Below, in pieces: positions 1 to 9,144 of a stretch of 64,000 bases of DNA. Where the stretch lies: the NCBI RefSeq assembly GCF_964036595.1, contig NZ_OZ038523.1, positions 2,796,501 through 2,860,500 of the forward strand, given 5' to 3'. The notes beneath the pieces were generated by a model. The model was not told where the DNA came from and made no database searches. It worked only from the letters and a program-made list of their open reading frames with translations. Made by a program: the position numbers and the translations under genes. Origin of the DNA: Tenacibaculum sp. 190524A05c. Lineage in GTDB: Bacteria > Bacteroidota > Bacteroidia > Flavobacteriales > Flavobacteriaceae. Numbering within the stretch: the stretch's first letter is position 1; each line of letters begins with the position of its first letter.

Positions 1-1
1 A

Positions 2-349
2 AAAGATTGTAAAGGAATTTGTAGAGAGGAAGAATCGATTGAATCCTATAATAAAAGAGTTGAAAAGGCCATTGCTTCTGTCGTATTTGAAACTGAAAAC
101 TTTATCATTACAGAACAGGGTAAAACGGAAGATGAACTGAGTTATGCTCTAGTTTTGAATGGAGTATATGAAGGATATGGATATTTAAAATTAGAGGAAC
201 AGAATTCGAGCAGTTCTGAAATCTATTTGCAGCATCTTAAACCACAAAAAGACAATCAGGATATTCGTCGAATTTTAAATTCACATGTAAAGAAGAATCC
301 TGAATCATTAAAGCAAATCGAACACAAAGAACTAGGTCGCCTTTTCTAA
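2..349 (+). CDS. C-terminal end of an exonuclease/GIY-YIG (Cho/UvrC-like) nuclease, partial
   Basis: The frame is open from the left edge to the stop at 347-349, so only about 115 C-terminal residues are present. The first visible residues read KDCKGIC followed by an EE..E.YN.R...AI pattern. This resembles the cysteine-containing segment after the GIY-YIG domain in UvrC/Cho-like proteins; many Bacteroidota carry it fused to a DnaQ-type 3'-5' exonuclease. The start lies outside the window, and an ATG at 155 is only internal. The 3' end overlaps the convergent histidine kinase gene by 18 bp. The family call rests on a short segment, so it could be a stand-alone Cho-like protein. Confidence 0.6.
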   Translation, partial: KDCKGICREEESIESYNKRVEKAIASVVFETENFIITEQGKTEDELSYALVLNGVYEGYGYLKLEEQNSSSSEIYLQHLKPQKDNQDIRRILNSHVKKNPESLKQIEHKELGRLF

Positions 350-1375
350 AGTAAAAGAAAACTCTGAACCTTCACCAAAGTTACTTTTTAGTAGAATCGT
401 TTCGTTGTGTGCTTCAATAATATGTTTTACAATTGACAATCCTAAACCAGAACCTCCTTGTTCTCTAGATCTACTTTGATCAACTCTATAAAAACGCTCA
501 AACAATCTAGGAATATGTTCTTGTTTAATTCCTTCACCATCGTCAATGATTTTTATAATGAACTTATTTTCGTTATAAAGTTCAACAGAGGCAGTGGTAA
601 CTCCGCCTGGTTTTCCATATTTAATAGAGTTAACAACCAAGTTAATTAATACTTGTTCTATACGTTCAACATCACCTTTTACAAATATTGGAAATTCATA
701 AAGTCGATCGAAAATCAGCTTAATATTCTTCTTTTTAGCTTTCATTTCGAATAAGTCGAATACATTTTGAATCAGCTCAAGAATATTAAATGGTTCGAAT
801 TTTATTTTCATTCCATCTGTTTCTAATTTGGCAATCATGTCCAAATCTTTAACAATAGAAGTTAATCGTTCGACTCCTTTATTCGCACGTTCTAAATATT
901 TATCACGAATTACCTTGTCTTCAGCAGCACCTTCAATTAAGGTTAAAATATATCCTTGTACTGTAAAAAGAGGAGTTTTTAATTCGTGAGCAACATTCCC
1001 TAAAAAATCTCTACGAAAAGAATCTCTTTCTGTTAGGTTAGCAATTTCTTCCTTTTTATCCTCAACATAATCTTGTACCGTTTTGGTAAAAGCTTCAATA
1101 TCTGTGGTGATTTTATCACGTTTTAAATCTTCTACATCTAGAATAGAAATATCCTTATATAGTTTTTTAACACGTTGATAAATAAAATGTTCAGCTCTGT
1201 ATTGAATTACGAAGAATGAAAAAACAAATAGAATTATTCCAAAAATAATTATGGAAACTAAACCAAGAGATTTAAAAAAGTAGAGATATGAAAAAACAGC
1301 AATAACAACTGATAAAATGGTTAAATATAAAGCTGATAAAAAAGCGTAGTTGTATGTTTTTTTTAGTTTTTTCAT
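332..1375 (-). CDS. Sensor histidine kinase, PhoR-like
   Basis: Membrane-bound sensor kinase of 347 residues that should phosphorylate the response regulator encoded just upstream. Two N-terminal membrane helices (about 10-34 and 37-58) leave almost no periplasmic loop, so it probably senses a membrane or partner signal. The dimerisation/phosphoacceptor helix carries HELKTPL with H130. N, G1 and G2 ATP-binding boxes follow (NLVVNSIKYG, DDGEGI, GSGLGLSIVKHI). It lies 60 bp downstream of the regulator gene on the same strand, as in PhoB/PhoR-like pairs of Flavobacteria. A phosphate role is inference from similarity only. Confidence 0.9.
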   Translation of the reverse strand: MKKLKKTYNYAFLSALYLTILSVVIAVFSYLYFFKSLGLVSIIIFGIILFVFSFFVIQYRAEHFIYQRVKKLYKDISILDVEDLKRDKITTDIEAFTKTVQDYVEDKKEEIANLTERDSFRRDFLGNVAHELKTPLFTVQGYILTLIEGAAEDKVIRDKYLERANKGVERLTSIVKDLDMIAKLETDGMKIKFEPFNILELIQNVFDLFEMKAKKKNIKLIFDRLYEFPIFVKGDVERIEQVLINLVVNSIKYGKPGGVTTASVELYNENKFIIKIIDDGEGIKQEHIPRLFERFYRVDQSRSREQGGSGLGLSIVKHIIEAHNETILLKSNFGEGSEFSFTLEKAT

Positions 1376-1435
1376 AAAAAGAAAGAATGCCCTTTAGGGG
1401 GCAAACTAATTCATTGTATTATTTAATATGTGGGT

Positions 1436-2131
1436 TTATTTATCTGTTTCAAGCACAAATTTATACCCTACACCTTTAACTGTTTTAAAGTAGTGATCGC
1501 CTATTTTCTCTCTAAGCTTTCTAATATGAACATCAATAGTTCTTCCACCTACAACAACCTCGTTACCCCAAACACTATCTAAAATAGTTTCTCTTTTAAA
1601 CACTTTTCCAGGTTTAGAAGTTAATAAAGAAAAAAGTTCAAACTCTTTTCTAGGCAAAGTAATTTTCTGCTCTCCTTTAAACACAACGTATTCATCACGA
1701 TTGATAAGGATATCACCAATTTTAGTAGTAACCTCAGAAACTGTATCGGTTTTTAATCGACGTAAAAGTGATTTTACCTTACTAACTAATACTTTTGGTT
1801 TAATAGGTTTAGTAATGTAATCATCGGCACCAGCATCAAAACCAGCAACCTGAGAATAGTCTTCACCTCTAGCAGTTAAAAATGATATGATAACATTTTC
1901 TAAAGGTTTAATGTTTCTTATTTTTTCACACGCTTCGATACCATCCATTTCTGGCATCATAATATCTAACAAAATTAAATGAGGAGATATTTTGCGGGCT
2001 ATTTTAACACCTTCGGCTCCATTAGTTGCTGTAAATACTTGATATCCTTCAGATCTAAGATTGTATCCAACAATCTCCAAAATATCTGGTTCGTCGTCAA
2101 CTAATAAAATCTTAATGTCGTTAGTGTTCAT
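1436..2131 (-). CDS. OmpR/PhoB-family response regulator
   Basis: DNA-binding response regulator of 231 residues. The receiver domain (about 5-120) has the acidic pair D12-D13, phosphoacceptor D56 in the LLDIMMPEMDG segment, and a conserved lysine in the ITKPI motif. The C-terminal winged helix (about 135-228) has RTIDVHIRKLREKIG and ends with KGVGYKF, typical of the OmpR/PhoB class. It is the first gene of a pair with the downstream histidine kinase. A TACTTTTG sequence upstream on the minus strand resembles a -7 box, but no well-spaced -33 element is visible. Confidence 0.92.
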   Translation of the reverse strand: MNTNDIKILLVDDEPDILEIVGYNLRSEGYQVFTATNGAEGVKIARKISPHLILLDIMMPEMDGIEACEKIRNIKPLENVIISFLTARGEDYSQVAGFDAGADDYITKPIKPKVLVSKVKSLLRRLKTDTVSEVTTKIGDILINRDEYVVFKGEQKITLPRKEFELFSLLTSKPGKVFKRETILDSVWGNEVVVGGRTIDVHIRKLREKIGDHYFKTVKGVGYKFVLETDK

Positions 2132-2287
2132 ACGTTTAAATTTGATTATAAATCAACCCAAAAGTAACGATTAAATAACAAAAATGGTTAAAGCCACTTT
2201 AACTTAATGTTGATTTAATATTAATAAATTTTTTTTGAAGAAAAGTAACAATGAGAGACTTAACATTAAATTAATCCAAAAAAACCA

Positions 2288-2316
2288 TTGTTAAGTCAGA
2301 TAATTCCCTAATTTTG
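2288..2316 (+). promoter_or_regulatory. Promoter of the lamin-tail protein gene
   Basis: TTG at 2288-2290, an 18-bp spacer, then TAATTTTG at 2309-2316. This matches the Bacteroidota primary promoter (TTG, TAnnTTTG). Transcription would begin at about 2322, which rules out the TTG start at 2314 and supports ATG 2344. Confidence 0.55.
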
Positions 2317-2343
2317 AGAGCTTTTTTTAAATTAAATGAAAAC

Positions 2344-4521
2344 ATGAGAAAAAATTACTTTTTAAGCTTTTTATTAATCCTTGTAAGCTATGTTTCAAGC
2401 GCTCAAATAACTGAGCTCTATATAAGTAAATATGGAGAAGGAAGTAGTAATAATAAGTTTTTAGAAATTTACAATGGTACTTCAGGAGCAATTAATCTGA
2501 ATGATTATGCTTTTGCTACTGTTGGAAATGCACCAACTACTCCAGGAGAGTACGAGTTTTGGAATAAGTTTCCTGATGGGGCTACAATTGCAGCTGGAGA
2601 TGTATTTGTAATAGCTCATCCAAGTGCTAATGCTACAATTTTAGCAGCTTCAGACATGACTTTCCAATTTTTAAGTAATGGTGATGATGGTTTAGCACTT
2701 GTTAAAGGTGGAACTCACAACGACGCAAATATGGATGGAGATATAGATGCTGGTGAAATGACAGGATTTACCATTCTTGATTGGTTAGGAGATTGGGATG
2801 GTGATCCAGGATCTGGATGGGATGTTGCCGGTGTTGCAGCTGCAACAGCAAATCATACATTAACGAGAAAGACTAGCGTTTGTGGACCAAATAATGATTG
2901 GGCAGCTTCTGCAGGAACCGATGCGGCAAGTTCTGAATGGATTGTTACTGATATAGATACTGAGTTCGATAAAATTGGATCTTATTCAGGATGTATTACT
3001 ACACCTACATTAACAATTAGTTCTCCTACAGACGGATCAACAATTAGTTTTACTGATATGGCTACTGTTAAGTTTTCTGTAAGTAACTTTAATGTTGCTT
3101 CGGGTGGTTCAGGAGATGGATATATTAAATACACAGTAAATTCTGGTGCAGCTATTGATAAATTCGATACAACCGATATTACTTTTAGTTCTGCCGCTGG
3201 AACTACATATACTGTTTACATGGAGTTAGTGGATAATTCAGGAAATCCATTATCTACTGCGGTAAATGATACTGTAACTTTTACGGTTAATTTTCCGTGC
3301 GATATTCAGTTAGGAACAATTACAACAACTTGTAATGCAGAAACAGCAGCTCTAGATACGTATGATGTATCAATTGCTTTTACAGGAGGAGGAACTTCAA
3401 CATATACATTAACAGCAGATAACGGAACTGTAGGCGGAGATAATCCATCAATGATGGCTTCTGGAACAATCACAATTTCTGGAGTTACTGAAGGGACAAA
3501 TATTGTATTAACTGTAAAGGGAGATATGGCAAATAGTAGTTGTGATTTTACTAGAAATATATCTAGTCCAACTTGTAAAGGTTTACCTTTTATTGATACT
3601 TTTGACTATTCTGATGCGGCGGTTTTATCTGCGCAAGCTAACTGGGAGACTGTTAATTCTGGTGATGATATTGTAGTCGCTACGGGAAGTTTAGATTATA
3701 CTGGTCTAAAAGCTTCTGAAGGAAATAAAATTACATTTAGCGAGTCAGGAGCAGAATCATATACTCAATTTACAGATGTTTCATCAGGTACAGTTTATAG
3801 TTCATTCTTATTAAAAGTAGCTGCTTTCCAAACAGGATCTAGTCCAGATACTACAGATGGTGGTTATATCGCTGGTTTGGCCGCTGGAACTTCATCTTAT
3901 GATGCAAGATTATGGGTGAGACCAAATCCTGATACGAGTGGAACAACTTTCGATATTGGTTTTGGAGCTGAGTCATCTAATCCTCCTTTTACAACATCTA
4001 CTTATAATGTTGGAGATGTTTTATTCATTGTAATGGCTTACGATTTAGATAATGATGTGGTAAGTTTATGGATTAATCCAGATGCATCTACTTTTGAAGG
4101 AGCTGCACCAACTCCAGATTTAGGAGGTAATGATCCAAGCGCACCATCTAATATCAATACTTTTATTTTAAGGCAAGACTCTTCGAATGAAACTCCGAGT
4201 ATTGAGATTGACGAATTGAGAATTGCTAAAACTTGGGCTGAGGTTACTCCAAAAGAAGCTACTGCTTCAGTGGATAAAAATGATATTGAAGGATTTGCAG
4301 TGTATCCAAACCCTGTAAATGCTAAAACTTTTAAGTTAACAACAGCTTCATTTACAACTAAAACAGTTCAAATTTTTAACGTTTTAGGTAAAGAAGTTTA
4401 CAATACTAGAGTTAATGGAGCAAATAACGATATTGATGTTGCCACGTTAAACTCTGGAATTTATATTTTAAAAGTAGTTGAAGGAGAAAAAGTAGCTTCT
4501 AAAAAGTTAATTATCAGGTAA
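2344..4521 (+). CDS. Lamin-tail-domain secreted protein with type IX sorting domain
   Basis: Exported protein of 725 residues. It begins with a clear signal peptide (MRKNYFLSFLLILVSYVSSAQ). A lamin tail-like domain follows, opening with ITELYISKYGEG and containing FLEIYNGT and LNDYAF, over about 22-210. The middle is low-complexity, Thr/Ser-rich beta domains. A C-terminal type A sorting domain starts at VYPNPV and ends in SGIYILKVVEGEKVASKKLIIR-like sequence, which directs secretion through the type IX system and surface attachment. A longer frame from TTG 2314 overlaps the promoter, so ATG 2344 was chosen. Homologues with this architecture are often nuclease-associated or adhesive, but no catalytic domain is visible here. 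Confidence 0.85.
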   Translation: MRKNYFLSFLLILVSYVSSAQITELYISKYGEGSSNNKFLEIYNGTSGAINLNDYAFATVGNAPTTPGEYEFWNKFPDGATIAAGDVFVIAHPSANATILAASDMTFQFLSNGDDGLALVKGGTHNDANMDGDIDAGEMTGFTILDWLGDWDGDPGSGWDVAGVAAATANHTLTRKTSVCGPNNDWAASAGTDAASSEWIVTDIDTEFDKIGSYSGCITTPTLTISSPTDGSTISFTDMATVKFSVSNFNVASGGSGDGYIKYTVNSGAAIDKFDTTDITFSSAAGTTYTVYMELVDNSGNPLSTAVNDTVTFTVNFPCDIQLGTITTTCNAETAALDTYDVSIAFTGGGTSTYTLTADNGTVGGDNPSMMASGTITISGVTEGTNIVLTVKGDMANSSCDFTRNISSPTCKGLPFIDTFDYSDAAVLSAQANWETVNSGDDIVVATGSLDYTGLKASEGNKITFSESGAESYTQFTDVSSGTVYSSFLLKVAAFQTGSSPDTTDGGYIAGLAAGTSSYDARLWVRPNPDTSGTTFDIGFGAESSNPPFTTSTYNVGDVLFIVMAYDLDNDVVSLWINPDASTFEGAAPTPDLGGNDPSAPSNINTFILRQDSSNETPSIEIDELRIAKTWAEVTPKEATASVDKNDIEGFAVYPNPVNAKTFKLTTASFTTKTVQIFNVLGKEVYNTRVNGANNDIDVATLNSGIYILKVVEGEKVASKKLIIR

Positions 4522-4548
4522 TTTTTATTTTATAATTGTATATTATAA

Positions 4549-4576
4549 AGAGTCCTTATTTTAAGGGCTCTTTTTT
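4549..4576 (+). terminator. Intrinsic terminator of the lamin-tail gene
   Basis: A 10-bp stem (4549-4558 with 4562-4571, one G-T wobble) has a 3-nt loop and a run of T. It lies inside the longest version of the next reading frame, so that frame must start further downstream. Confidence 0.75.
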
Positions 4577-4598
4577 CTTTGTAGTTAATATTGTTGTT

Positions 4599-5225
4599 GT
4601 GCACATTCGAAGTATATTTTGTTGTCTCCTTTTCTTATCAATGAGCGTTTTTGCTCAATCAAATTATCAAAAGTTTAAAAAACTATCTTCTCCAAAAAAA
4701 TGGTGGGTAATTCTACATCCTTTTAAAGCAAAGAAAGCTTTGTTAATATCTAAAGATGTAAATAAAGTTAGTGATAGCATTAGAAAAAGCAATCTTTTAG
4801 ATGGAGATCATTCTGGTGGACATGTAGATGCTTTCAGACATGCATATTGGATGGCAAGGTTGAAAGAAGAGATTGGTGCTTCTGCTGCAAGATCATTAGG
4901 TAAAGCACACGAAAAAGAGAATTACTTAATGTATAAAAAAAGAAAATTGGAGGAAGGAATTGTGCCGGATGAAATTTCTTCCGAAATGGATTTGTTTAAT
5001 AATGATGTTGGTCTTTCTCTTACAACAAAAGGAAATAAAACCCCGAGAAAAGGATTAATTTATAGAGTTATCAATGCTGTTTTGGAAGGAAAAATGAAGG
5101 TGATTAAAAAAGATAAAAAAGGAAACTTCTTAACGTGTAAAGGAGACATAATAAATCCGAAGTCATTAAAAGGAAAATGGAAAAACACTAAATGTTTAGT
5201 TTCGTCAAATGCGAAAAAGAATTAG
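4599..5225 (+). CDS. DUF6973-like exported protein
   Basis: Protein of about 208 residues. The open frame can be extended to a TTG at 4536, but that would run through the preceding terminator. From GTG 4599 the protein opens with a good signal peptide (MHIRSIFCCLLFLSMSVFAQ), so this start is preferred. The core contains SGGHVDAFRHAYWMARL and a later GKAHEKEN, a histidine/aspartate-rich helical pattern seen in the DUF6973 family. Its biochemical role is unknown; the conserved His and Asp residues would suit metal binding. The stop overlaps the convergent neighbour by 4 bp. Confidence 0.65.
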   Translation: MHIRSIFCCLLFLSMSVFAQSNYQKFKKLSSPKKWWVILHPFKAKKALLISKDVNKVSDSIRKSNLLDGDHSGGHVDAFRHAYWMARLKEEIGASAARSLGKAHEKENYLMYKKRKLEEGIVPDEISSEMDLFNNDVGLSLTTKGNKTPRKGLIYRVINAVLEGKMKVIKKDKKGNFLTCKGDIINPKSLKGKWKNTKCLVSSNAKKN

Positions 5226-6361
5226 TGATATTTTACCTTTCTAAGTACTCTAATCACATCTTTATATTTAATGTAAGTAGTTTTGTCTTCTAAGTTTCGA
5301 ATGTAGTCCTTTGCTTTTTCTAGTTGCTCTTTCGCATCTAAAAAACCATTCAAATAACAGATTAAATAATTGTTAGGTAATCTATGAACATCTTCATGTT
5401 CAGTTACTGAAAGTGGAATGTTATTTTCAATATTAGAAACAATATTATTACTACTTTCATACATGTGATTTATAATTGATGTATCGAAAGTTGGAGGTTC
5501 AAATAAAAACTCTTTAATAATTTCTAATTTACCGTTGTTTTTAAAGTGAATAATGGTTTTCTCTAATGGATATCTAACTTCTTTTTGCTCTAACCCAAGT
5601 AAAATATATTCGACAATAATAAAGGAATGGTCGTTAATTTTTATTTGAACTTCATCAAGTGCAGAGTAGAATAATCGAACATTTTCATTGATTAGTTCAA
5701 TGTCTACTCGGGAGTAATATTCCTTAGCATTTATAGTTGTTTTCTTTCCGGCCCAGCAAAGCACAAATTGCTCTTTAAAAACTTTGTATTGTGGATTGTA
5801 TTCTTCTTTATGTCGATTGATAAAATCAAAAACTCCATCAAGTGTCAATTGAATATTATTGCTGGCATTTTTTTCAATAGCTTCGACTACATTACTATTA
5901 GTGTTTTTTAATTCAAATTGTTCATTAACTGGAAGTGAATTACTTCCGCGTCTATAAAATATGGTTCCTTTTGGGTATTTCCATGCAGATTTTGCCAAAT
6001 GAGAAACGTTATCGTTCGGATAAATAGTTACTAATCCAATAACTTTATACCTCGGTAAGCCTGGAAAAGGGATGTTTTCGTATTGAATTTTTGGAGGATG
6101 AATTAAATAAGCGTTCACTAAATTTTGAATCTTACTATCATCAAAAAAGTCAACGCCTATTATTTTATTATCCTCATCTCTTATTCCTATTAATATATAA
6201 GAGTTGTTATCAGGATTTGAGTTTGATAGCGCACAAACGTGTTTAATAAACTTCGCTTTTCCTTCTTTAGAACTTAAGGTAAGTTTTTGCTTCTTATCAT
6301 AAAAACTATTCTCATCATTATGAGAAAGTAGGTTTTTAATAAGTAAGCGTTTATTAATCAT
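5222..6361 (-). CDS. AlbA_2 (Schlafen-type) domain protein
   Basis: Cytoplasmic protein of 379 residues. The N-terminal 150 residues fit the AlbA_2/Schlafen fold: a helix with KFIKHVCALSNS, then YILIGIRDEDNKIIGVDFFD, and later YKVIGLVTIYP and GTIFYRRGSNS. Bacterial members are often annotated as ATP-binding or transcriptional regulator proteins, and the domain may bind nucleic acid. The remaining 220 residues show no recognised domain. The gene is immediately downstream of the aldo/keto reductase (1-bp gap) and so may be co-transcribed. No direct evidence for a defence role is visible. Confidence 0.7.
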   Translation of the reverse strand: MINKRLLIKNLLSHNDENSFYDKKQKLTLSSKEGKAKFIKHVCALSNSNPDNNSYILIGIRDEDNKIIGVDFFDDSKIQNLVNAYLIHPPKIQYENIPFPGLPRYKVIGLVTIYPNDNVSHLAKSAWKYPKGTIFYRRGSNSLPVNEQFELKNTNSNVVEAIEKNASNNIQLTLDGVFDFINRHKEEYNPQYKVFKEQFVLCWAGKKTTINAKEYYSRVDIELINENVRLFYSALDEVQIKINDHSFIIVEYILLGLEQKEVRYPLEKTIIHFKNNGKLEIIKEFLFEPPTFDTSIINHMYESSNNIVSNIENNIPLSVTEHEDVHRLPNNYLICYLNGFLDAKEQLEKAKDYIRNLEDKTTYIKYKDVIRVLRKVKYH

Positions 6362-6362
6362 G

Positions 6363-7232
6363 TTATGCTACTTTATGGCCTCTGCTAGCTTCATAAAGAA
6401 TAAACCAATCTTGTAATTCTAGATTTATCTTTGTAGCATCATTAGCAATTTTTATACGCTCTTTATTAGAAGTTCCTACCACAGGAACCACCGCAGCTGG
6501 ATGTTTTAAAATCCAAGCAAGTAATAATTGATCTTCAGTGGCATTATATTTTTCTAAAAGAGAAGGTAGAACTTCTTTTATTCTTGAAGCCTGCTCTGTT
6601 TCTAAGGAAAAGAAACCGCCTAAAGGACTCCAACTCATAGCTTTCATTTTATGTTTTAACAAGTAATCTAAAGTTCCATTGTCTATAGCTGTATTTTGAA
6701 CTAACGAGAACTCAAATTGATTACAGGTGATTGGAATTTCACTTTGTAATACATCCATTTGGCTCGGAGTAAAATTTGAAACTCCAAAATCTATAATTTT
6801 TCCTTGTTCTTGTAATTGTGTAACCGCTTCTAAAACTTCATTAGTTTCTAATAAAGGACTAGGACGATGTAACAAAAGAACATCCAAATAATCTGTTTGT
6901 AAATTTTTTAGAGATTGTTCAGCACTCCAAATAATATACTCTTTAGAATAATCGTAGTGCTTTACTTTATTATCTCTGTTTTCGGTTTTGTACTGAATTC
7001 CACATTTCGAAATCAGTTGAATTTGTTCACGTTCAATTCCACTAGTTGAAAAAGCTTTTCCGAATGATTCTTCTGTAGTGTATCCGCCGTAAATATCGGC
7101 ATGATCAAAAGTTGTATTTCCTTCTTCTAAACAAAAATGAATGAGCTCATCCATTTCCTTAGTTGAGAAATTCTTTCCCCAAATTCCCCATGACATACAA
7201 CCTATTATAATATCAGAAAGTTTAGTTTTCAT
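6363..7232 (-). CDS. Aldo/keto reductase
   Basis: NAD(P)H-dependent oxidoreductase of 289 residues with the aldo/keto reductase tetrad: D43 and Y48 in FDHADIYGG, K76 in LISKCG, and H122 in VLLLHRPSP. The C-terminal VVPVVGTSNKERI is the usual cofactor-phosphate binding loop. It resembles YdhF-type enzymes. A frame from 7277 adds 15 hydrophobic residues; ATG 7232 (MKTKLSD) matches family starts and overlaps the upstream dehydrogenase by only 11 bp. The substrate is unknown. It is probably translated together with the dehydrogenase. Confidence 0.9.
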   Translation of the reverse strand: MKTKLSDIIIGCMSWGIWGKNFSTKEMDELIHFCLEEGNTTFDHADIYGGYTTEESFGKAFSTSGIEREQIQLISKCGIQYKTENRDNKVKHYDYSKEYIIWSAEQSLKNLQTDYLDVLLLHRPSPLLETNEVLEAVTQLQEQGKIIDFGVSNFTPSQMDVLQSEIPITCNQFEFSLVQNTAIDNGTLDYLLKHKMKAMSWSPLGGFFSLETEQASRIKEVLPSLLEKYNATEDQLLLAWILKHPAAVVPVVGTSNKERIKIANDATKINLELQDWFILYEASRGHKVA

Positions 7233-7980
7233 TTTTATTAAGTAAAGTAGCACTAGCCTGTGCTGTAGGATAAACAATTAAATCTTCAATATTCACATGA
7301 TAAGGTCTTGTTACCACAAAATGAATAATATCTGCAATATCTTCAGGTTGCAAAGCTTTATAACCTTGATACACCTTTTTAGCTCTATCTGTATCTCCTT
7401 TAAATCTAACATCAGAGAATTCAGTTTCAACTAATCCAGGATGAATTGCGCTTACTCGAATATTATATTGATTCAAATCCAGACGCATTCCTTTATTTAA
7501 TGCATTTACAGCGAATTTTGAAGCACAATACACATTTCCGTTTGCATATACTTCTTTTCCAGCAATAGATCCAATATTTAAGATAAACCCTGTATTCCTT
7601 TTAATCATCCCAGGAATAATAGCTTTAGAAACGTATAATAACCCTTTTACGTTTCCATCAATCATTGCATCCCAATCGTCAATGCTACCGTCTTGTATTG
7701 TGGCAAGACCATGAGCATTTCCAGCATTATTAATAAGAATGTCAATATCATTAAAGTTATCGGGTAAACTTTCAATAGCATTAAAAACCTCTTCTTTAAA
7801 ACGAACGTCAAACTGTAAAGTATGTACTTCGGTGAATTGAGAAAGGTCGTTTTTTATTTCTTGTAGTTTTTCTGTTCTACGACCACATAAAACCAAGCGG
7901 ATGTTATTTTGAGCAAATAAATATGCAGTAGCTTTACCTATTCCTGAGGTAGCTCCTGTTATAAAAGCAGTTAAAGGCAT
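7222..7980 (-). CDS. Short-chain dehydrogenase/reductase, YdfG-like
   Basis: Classical SDR of 252 residues. The cofactor motif TGATSGIG is at residues 8-15, with NNAG at 84-87. The catalytic triad is S138 (LNIGSIAG), Y151 and K155 (YCASK). Arginines after the second strand (CGRRTEK) suggest NADP(H). The closest functional class is the YdfG type acting on 3-hydroxy acids or serine-like substrates. It is the first gene of a unit with the overlapping aldo/keto reductase. Confidence 0.9.
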   Translation of the reverse strand: MPLTAFITGATSGIGKATAYLFAQNNIRLVLCGRRTEKLQEIKNDLSQFTEVHTLQFDVRFKEEVFNAIESLPDNFNDIDILINNAGNAHGLATIQDGSIDDWDAMIDGNVKGLLYVSKAIIPGMIKRNTGFILNIGSIAGKEVYANGNVYCASKFAVNALNKGMRLDLNQYNIRVSAIHPGLVETEFSDVRFKGDTDRAKKVYQGYKALQPEDIADIIHFVVTRPYHVNIEDLIVYPTAQASATLLNKNEN

Positions 7981-8043
7981 GTGTAAATTTAGTTTTTTAT
8001 AAAGGTATACTTTTTATGTAAACCCTATGTTATAAAAAATAGA

Positions 8044-8096
8044 AAACCGCCTTCTGAGGAGGCGGTTTCTTGTGTTGGTTTTCAAAAAACCAACCA
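8044..8096. terminator. Two adjacent terminator-like hairpins
   Basis: The first hairpin pairs AAACCGCCT (8044-8052) with AGGCGGTTT (8060-8068). The second pairs GGTTTT-rich sequence near 8077 with AAAACCAACC-like sequence ending near 8095. They separate the upstream start of the SDR gene from the end of the lipoprotein gene and probably end the lipoprotein transcript on the minus strand. Confidence 0.5.
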
Positions 8097-8115
8097 AAAA
8101 TCAACTAACCAAACT

Positions 8116-9042
8116 TTATTTTAAAACTCTTCTAATAATCTTATTTCTTTTAATTTTAGTACGTTTTCTTCCACTATTCCTTACAGCTTCCTTCTTAACT
8201 TTTGAATCTCCTTTTTTATACAAGATAAATCCTCTTCCTGTGAAAACGTATGTTGTGTTACTACTTAGGTGAAATAGCTCTATTGTTCCATCATTAATAA
8301 CGCTCAATTCAAATTCTTCAGTATCTCCTCCATCATAATAAAGTGTTAAAAACTTTAAGTCGTCATAATCTTGAATATCCTCTACTTTATAGCTACCTAC
8401 ATAGTCCCAATTAATTAGATCAACATTTGTGCCAAAATTATCTTGAGAAGAGTAAAACGTTGTGATATTTTCTGGAGTAAACTGTAAGAAGTGCTCACTA
8501 TCAAATGGATTTGGAGTACCATTTGCTGCTCCAGTTCTTTCCCAAGCTACATACTCTTGCAAGAAATACTCAATATTGTCATAAAACAACATGTCATAAT
8601 CGAAATTATTTCTTTGATATCCAACAAGGAAATAACTAGTATTGCTTTGTAAATCGTTTAATCTTATTTCGTTTGCAGATATTTGAATAACTTCAAAGCT
8701 GTAAGACCCATCTAAATCGTGACGAGTTTCTAATACTCCATCAACAAAAGTTCTATAGCTTCCAACATGAATTCCTAATCCATTTCCTGTTATTCCTATA
8801 TCTACGATGTTATTATTTGCATATAAATCTCCGTTGAAAAAAGATACTGTGAATGCTTTCGATAAATATGGAATTTCAGCATTTCCTGTTGTTCTATGAA
8901 AATCTACATACCATAAGTCATATCCTCCAACAACCTCTTCTAATGAAACGAAGTTATCTACAATTGGCTCATCATTAACTACAACACATGAAGTTATCGA
9001 GACGGATAAAAATAGTGCGAAAAGTAATTTTAATGTTTTCAT
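8116..9042 (-). CDS. Hypothetical lipoprotein
   Basis: Protein of 308 residues opening with a lipoprotein signal (MKTLKLLFALFLSVSITSC), cleavage before Cys19. The mature part is rich in Asp, Tyr and Asn, with YDLWYVDFHRTTG near its start. Two similar segments ending LNDLQSNTSYFLVGYQ and IELFHLSSNTTYVFTG suggest an internal duplication of a beta-sandwich. The C-terminus is strongly basic (SGRKRTKIKRNK). I do not recognise a family. The protein is probably anchored at the outer membrane. Confidence 0.6.
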   Translation of the reverse strand: MKTLKLLFALFLSVSITSCVVVNDEPIVDNFVSLEEVVGGYDLWYVDFHRTTGNAEIPYLSKAFTVSFFNGDLYANNNIVDIGITGNGLGIHVGSYRTFVDGVLETRHDLDGSYSFEVIQISANEIRLNDLQSNTSYFLVGYQRNNFDYDMLFYDNIEYFLQEYVAWERTGAANGTPNPFDSEHFLQFTPENITTFYSSQDNFGTNVDLINWDYVGSYKVEDIQDYDDLKFLTLYYDGGDTEEFELSVINDGTIELFHLSSNTTYVFTGRGFILYKKGDSKVKKEAVRNSGRKRTKIKRNKIIRRVLK

Positions 9043-9092
9043 AAGTATCAGTTTTTACGGTTATACTAAGTACGTTTCAAAATGCATGCCAA

Positions 9093-9126
9093 AAAATAAA
9101 GCCGCTAATTTTAGCGGCTTTATTTT
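9093..9126 (-). terminator. Terminator of the small lipoprotein gene
   Basis: A nearly perfect hairpin (AATAAAGCCGCTA with TAGCGGCTTTATT) sits just past the stop of the 9145-9621 gene and has T-runs on both strands. Confidence 0.75.
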
Positions 9127-9144
9127 GATGTTTGAAATAGTTGT

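Noticed and set aside
2314-2343. TTG start of the lamin-tail protein
   Set aside because: It overlaps the -7 box of the promoter; the ATG at 2344 gives a proper signal peptide.
4536-4598. Extended N-terminus of the DUF6973-like protein
   Set aside because: It crosses the upstream terminator and precedes a better signal peptide starting at GTG 4599.
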